From assembly GCF_028476545.1 (NCBI RefSeq), contig NW_026731928.1:160001-224000 (forward strand): a stretch of DNA of 64,000 bases. The letters run 5' to 3'. The position numbers were made by a program, and so were the translations under genes. The first letter of the stretch is position 1; each line of letters opens with the position of its first letter. Of the stretch, positions 60,081 to 64,000 are shown in pieces. The notes under the pieces are model-generated. The model was not told the DNA's origin. It saw only the letters and a list, made by a program, of their open reading frames with translations, and ran no database searches. This DNA comes from Physella acuta. Its lineage: Eukaryota; Mollusca; Gastropoda; Physidae.

Positions 60081-60156
<76 letters not shown>

Positions 60157-60429
60157 TTATTATATATATAGGGGGCCCTAGATTTTTCTTTGCGGGGGAG
60201 CCTTTGATTTCTAGTTCCGCCACTGGGTAGAGCCCCCCCCCCCTACCCCACTCGAAAAACGTCTACGACACCCCCTTTGAACAAAATGGAAGTTATACAG
60301 AAAATATATACTTTTACCTGTGTCCGCACCACACCCCCCCCCCCCCCGGAAAATTTAGTCCGCAGCAAAAAGTTTCAATTCGCACCCCCCCCTCCATTCG
60401 CGATTTTAAAAAATCTGAAAGAAACACTG
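59433..60429. mobile_element. hAT-like family B element split by another hAT
   Basis: Left piece 59433-59454 (CAGCATTTCCTCCAGG) and right piece 60226-60429 ending CTGAAAGAAACACTG match family B. No clear duplication is left outside it. Confidence 0.75.
59455..60225. mobile_element. hAT-like element (CAGGGGCGGAACTA ends), nested
   Basis: 771 bp with ends CAGGGGCGGAACTACC and TAGTTCCGCCACTG and a perfect 8-bp duplication GGTAGAGC (59447-59454 and 60226-60233). It has a poly-A tract (59606) and a (TA)n run at 60084-60168. No transposase frame. Confidence 0.9.
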
Positions 60430-60591
60430 TAGACATCTATGTCTTTGAGATTCAAGCAGTCGAGCGGCTATTTCTTGTTATGGGTTTCGAGCAACATGTG
60501 AGGTACCAGGAACTAGATCCGCGGGGGTTGCAGGTTTTTAAAGAATGAAACATCTCTAAAGCTTTGCAACTGATAGTATATCGCAGCTTAT

Positions 60592-60985
60592 TTTCTTCTT
60601 CTTCGTTCTTAATTTTAATCTTTAGGAGGTCTTCCCCAACACAATTAAGTATTACGTGCTAACTTGTTAAGCGCCATATAGGCCGTTGACTCAGATTCCA
60701 GCAGAGGCGTGGCGACCCTTCCCGGCGCCCGGGGACATACTTTCAATTTGGCGCCCCCCCTTTGGGAGCAAATTTTCGATTTGCACTCCCCCTCGAACTT
60801 TTCATTTGCACCCCCCCCTCAAACTTTCAATTTGGCGCCCCCCCCTAAGGTCGGCGCCCGGGGACATATGTCCCCCCGGCCCCCCCCCCCTCGCTACGCC
60901 TCTGGATTCCAGCCTGCTTTTGGTTTTTGGATTTGCTTCCACAGCCTTCGTCAAACCAAGAACAAACTACAAGGCAGCAGTTGTT
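60592..60985 (-). mobile_element. SINE1 copy split by a hAT-A element
   Basis: The inverse SINE1 starts with TTCTTCTTCGTTC; the part with CAGCCTGCTTTTGGTTTTTGG and GTTTTTGGATTTGCTTCCAC continues at 60905 after the insertion at 60702-60904. Confidence 0.8.
60702..60904. mobile_element. hAT-like MITE (family A) nested in SINE1
   Basis: Ends CAGAGGCGTGGCGACCC and CTCGCTACGCCTCTG; perfect 8-bp duplication GATTCCAG (60694-60701 and 60905-60912). Confidence 0.93.
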
Positions 60986-61181
60986 TTGAATGAAACTCGT
61001 CTAACGCATTTCCGCAACTTCTGAAAGGGAGAAATAAAAACTTCCTTTTCAAATTTTGTTTTAAATGGCCTGCACGTAAATGTGAGTAAAGCGTGACGTA
61101 AAAGGTAAAGACCAGTGAAGTGAAGCAATTTAAAAAAAAAACAACAAAAACAACAAAAAAACAAAGCGAAATTTAAAATAA

Positions 61182-61510
61182 ACTAGCCGTACCAACCAGA
61201 CCCTGCACTGGCCTCTGTGAAAAAATCTGTAAAGGACCTTGACTTGTGTGTTTAGTAAACAGCATATACACGGCAAACACAAACGCAAACACAAACGCCA
61301 ACACAAACACAAACGCAAACAATAATGCACAACAAACACAAACTTAAATGCAAATATAAACGCATAATGCTCAAAGTATAGCTCGGGGACAAATCGCACC
61401 CTGCCAAGCGCCGCCGGAACCGCCTGATTTTAGTAAACGACTATAACAGCCCATTTTATCCATATTCTATTGAACTCACTAAACCGAACGTAGGTGCCAT
61501 AGCGCACGCG
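61182..61510 (+). mobile_element. Repeat family R3, copy 2
   Basis: Starts ACTAGCCGTACCAACCAG, contains CCTCTGTGAAAAAATC, AAACACAAACGC repeats, and ACGACTATAACAGCCC; same order as the copy that cuts the GPCR. Confidence 0.7.
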
Positions 61511-62880
61511 GGAAGGCCCAGGGCGCCAATATATACATAGTTTAAGTTCAGAAAATAACACGTTTTTACCAAAGTTTGATTTTGTGTGGTAAGAGCAGGA
61601 GAACTATTGACCCCCAAGAGATTTCTTCATGACAATTTCTTCAGCATGCTTTTGTTTTTGGATTTATTTCCAAAGCCTTTGTCCTTCCAAGAACAAACTA
61701 CGTTATTTCTTATTTTGCTTCGAGCGAATTTAATGCTTTTTGTTGTTTTGTTTTACTAAGGAACTTTTATATAAATCTTTTTTTTGTTTTTTTAATCACA
61801 CATTCAAGTTCTTATGGACATATACACCAATGGATCAAAACTCCCCCCCCCCCCCTCCCTTTGGCCCCACCTTTAACCGACGGGGTAGCTCATCACAGAG
61901 TTTGAACCGCTGCACTAGGAAATGTTTATACCGTGACCTATATTTTCTAGCACGCTGTTTACTTCCATTCTGTGTCAGTCAGAGCCTTTGAATGTGTAGT
62001 TAGTCCCAAAGGCAGCGCAATCTAGAACTACTTAACATTTACATCAAGGAACGAGGTGAATTGGTAAGTGTTGGCCTTATTTTTGGCATTAGGAAATGTG
62101 AAATTTTCAATTGTCTCCATCGTTAGATTATTATGTGGATTATGACAACACTGTTGCGTTATGAACACAGCTGAATACCAGCCGATCATACACTATTCTC
62201 AACGACACTGTCGTTGAGTGGCTTATCAACAGTGTCGGTATATAATAACGCTATAGATTTTTTCTCATTTGATTCTGTCGTTGAGACTCTAATTATAGTT
62301 ATAAACTGTAAAAACTAGCTAACGGAATAAAACCATTTCGATTAATTAATCGCTTAAAATATTTAATATAAGAAAAATTAAACAACCATTCATTTTACAG
62401 AGCTAATAATAATTAATATTATAAAAATGCATCTTCTGTCTTTAAAATTGAAAATTAAATTATTTTTAGCAATATAAATTAATACAGTGGATTGCTGAAT
62501 TTAATTGTGATCATAGTTATGATTAATTTTAGAGATTATATGATTAATTTATACACAATTAGAATTACAGAATATTGATTATTCGGTATAGAAAACATTA
62601 GGGTAGAGATTACTAAATGATATAATATAGGATTATGTAATATAGAATATATTAGTATATTATTATAGAATCTAGGCTATACAACAAGTAATACATGATA
62701 TGATTGCAAAATAGAAAAAATACATAATATAAAGGCCCATTTTGTAATCGAATTTAAGACTCATTTCGTTTACAATATGTTATTACAAATATAAAATTGT
62801 AGAATACGTAATAGCTATTTTTATCGAATTTATACATAGAATGTGCTATATAATCTTAAGAACATGATTATGTAGTGGCG
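61511..62880. other. Mostly AT-rich, one SINE1 scrap
   Basis: 61640-61705 is a SINE1 fragment (GTTTTTGGATTTATTTCCAAAG). A short perfect hairpin, CTCAACGAC-ACT-GTCGTTGAG, is at 62198-62218. Nothing else is recognised. Confidence 0.45.
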
Positions 62881-62915
62881 TTGGTACAAGGTGTGCCAAG
62901 GGGCTATACCCCCCG

Positions 62916-62917
<2 letters not shown>

Positions 62918-62982
<65 letters not shown>
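62918..62982. repeat. (TA)n microsatellite
   Basis: Pure TA tract. Confidence 0.97.
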
Positions 62983-62987
<5 letters not shown>

Positions 62988-63013
62988 TTACTGTACTCAG
63001 GTAGTACCCCTAA

Positions 63014-63260
63014 CCAGAGGAGTCACAAGGTAGGGCGGGGCTGAGGACTGCGCAAGGTGGCAAAATTTCGGGGGTGACACCATGGCGAAAAATAGCAAAA
63101 TATATAGAAGAAGTATGCATTTTGACAGTTCAATAAATGACTAATGAGAGTTAACTGTACTAATAACTGACTGCAGATTAAAAAAAATATACAATTAACT
63201 GTGCACGTTTAAAAACTATCACCCAGGGGGGGGGGGGTGAGGGGAGATGACACAAACGGC
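63014..63260. mobile_element. Worn hAT-like family A element
   Basis: CAGAGGAGTCACAAGG start, GGGGTGACACCATGGCGAAA and TAGCAAAATATATAGAAG phrases of the 57406 sub-family; right end lost. Confidence 0.65.
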
Positions 63261-63450
63261 AAAATGTACAGGTGAATACATGCTTGTTGAATTTTTGGAT
63301 AACAGATTTGCTAAGCGACGACCGGAGAGAGGCTGATACCAAAATCTAATAATTTATGATGAAAACGATGCTTTTTTTCACATGAATTAATAGGTGGATT
63401 AAGTGCAAAATTTGACGCCATTGGGGAAAATGGGAAGTCACCAAATGTAG

Positions 63451-63452
<2 letters not shown>

Positions 63453-63534
<82 letters not shown>
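63453..63534. repeat. (TA)n microsatellite
   Basis: Pure TA tract. Confidence 0.97.
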
Positions 63535-63537
<3 letters not shown>

Positions 63538-63700
63538 TATGTAGAATCATATATATATATTTCTCTCTATGTATATATATAATGAAGTTTTGCTTGTTTG
63601 TTTGTGGGTTTGTTTATGTCCTCTATGCAGCACTACATCTTTCATCCTATGGCCATGCAACTTAAGTTAAGAATACCACTGGATATATTTCACAAGCACG

Positions 63701-63906
63701 CAGTGTTTCTTCCAGACTTTTTTCTCCGGGGGGGCACTTGAAATCTTCGGGGGGGGCGGTAAACTTTCTTCGGGGGGGCGGACACTGTTAAAAGTATATA
63801 TTTTCTATATAAATTATATAAATTTCATTTCGTTCGGGGGGGGGGGGCGGTAAAAATTTTTCGGGGGGGCTTCGCCCCCCCGAAGAGATGCCTGGAAGAA
63901 ACTCTG
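63701..63906. mobile_element. hAT-like MITE (family B), complete
   Basis: Ends CAGTGTTTCTTCCAGAC and CTGGAAGAAACTCTG, perfect 8-bp duplication CAAGCACG (63693-63700 and 63907-63914). Very similar to the copy at 4139. Confidence 0.93.
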
Positions 63907-64000
63907 CAAGCACGGTGCCCCAGCAGTGCGCGAATAGATTCTTCCCTATATAGGGTATATATACGAAAAAGTAGATTGCGGTTTAATCCCGTTTATCCGC

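Overview
The window is eukaryotic and animal: every real gene is split into short exons with GT/AG splice sites, poly(A) signals are AATAAA, and more than half of the DNA is repeats. The gene families and repeat style suggest a mollusc, most likely a gastropod (a rhodopsin-like receptor of the kind expanded in snails, tRNA-derived SINEs, a Helitron with a satellite core, very long (TA)n runs). The species is inference; no marker gene fixes it.

Four host genes and one broken one can be assembled by eye. OSTC (+, 6269-10025, 4 exons, 149 aa) encodes a subunit of the ER oligosaccharyltransferase. A class A GPCR (+, 15128 to about 15622) stops after TM4 where a repeat begins. MORN5 (+, 20769-26068, 5 exons, 178 aa) is a ciliary/flagellar MORN-repeat protein with an RFX X-box-like site just before its start codon. 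A MOSC/mARC-like gene (-, 47767 down to 30077, at least 6 exons, 290 aa as read) has an N-terminal anchor, a MOSC_N region and a MOSC domain without the usual Mo-ligating cysteine. A secreted cystine-knot protein resembling neurotrophins or Spatzle (+, 52831-59268, 5 coding exons, 176 aa) lies in repeats, and its exons are too short to stand out as long reading frames.

Layout: 1-5.5 kb nested repeats; 6-10 kb OSTC; 10-15 kb SINEs, a minisatellite and DNA-transposon derivatives; 15-16.3 kb broken GPCR; 16.3-20.3 kb AT-rich DNA and repeats; 20.7-27.3 kb MORN5; 28.6-47.8 kb the MOSC gene, whose introns hold minisatellites, a Ginger-like remnant and two head-to-tail Helitron-like elements (35.0-42.4 kb) with a 342-bp satellite core in a 7-unit higher-order repeat; 47.8-51.9 kb minisatellites, a LINE tail and SINEs; 52-59.3 kb the cystine-knot gene; 59.4-64 kb nested hAT-like elements, SINE pieces and microsatellites.

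The most unusual signal is that at least five tandem arrays begin inside an exon edge and carry copies of the splice site or stop codon there: exon 1 donor, exon 2 acceptor, exon 6 acceptor and stop codon of the MOSC gene, and exon 4 acceptor of the cystine-knot gene. No shared pathway links the genes; they look like unrelated neighbours. All homology calls rest on remembered family sequences and were not checked by search.
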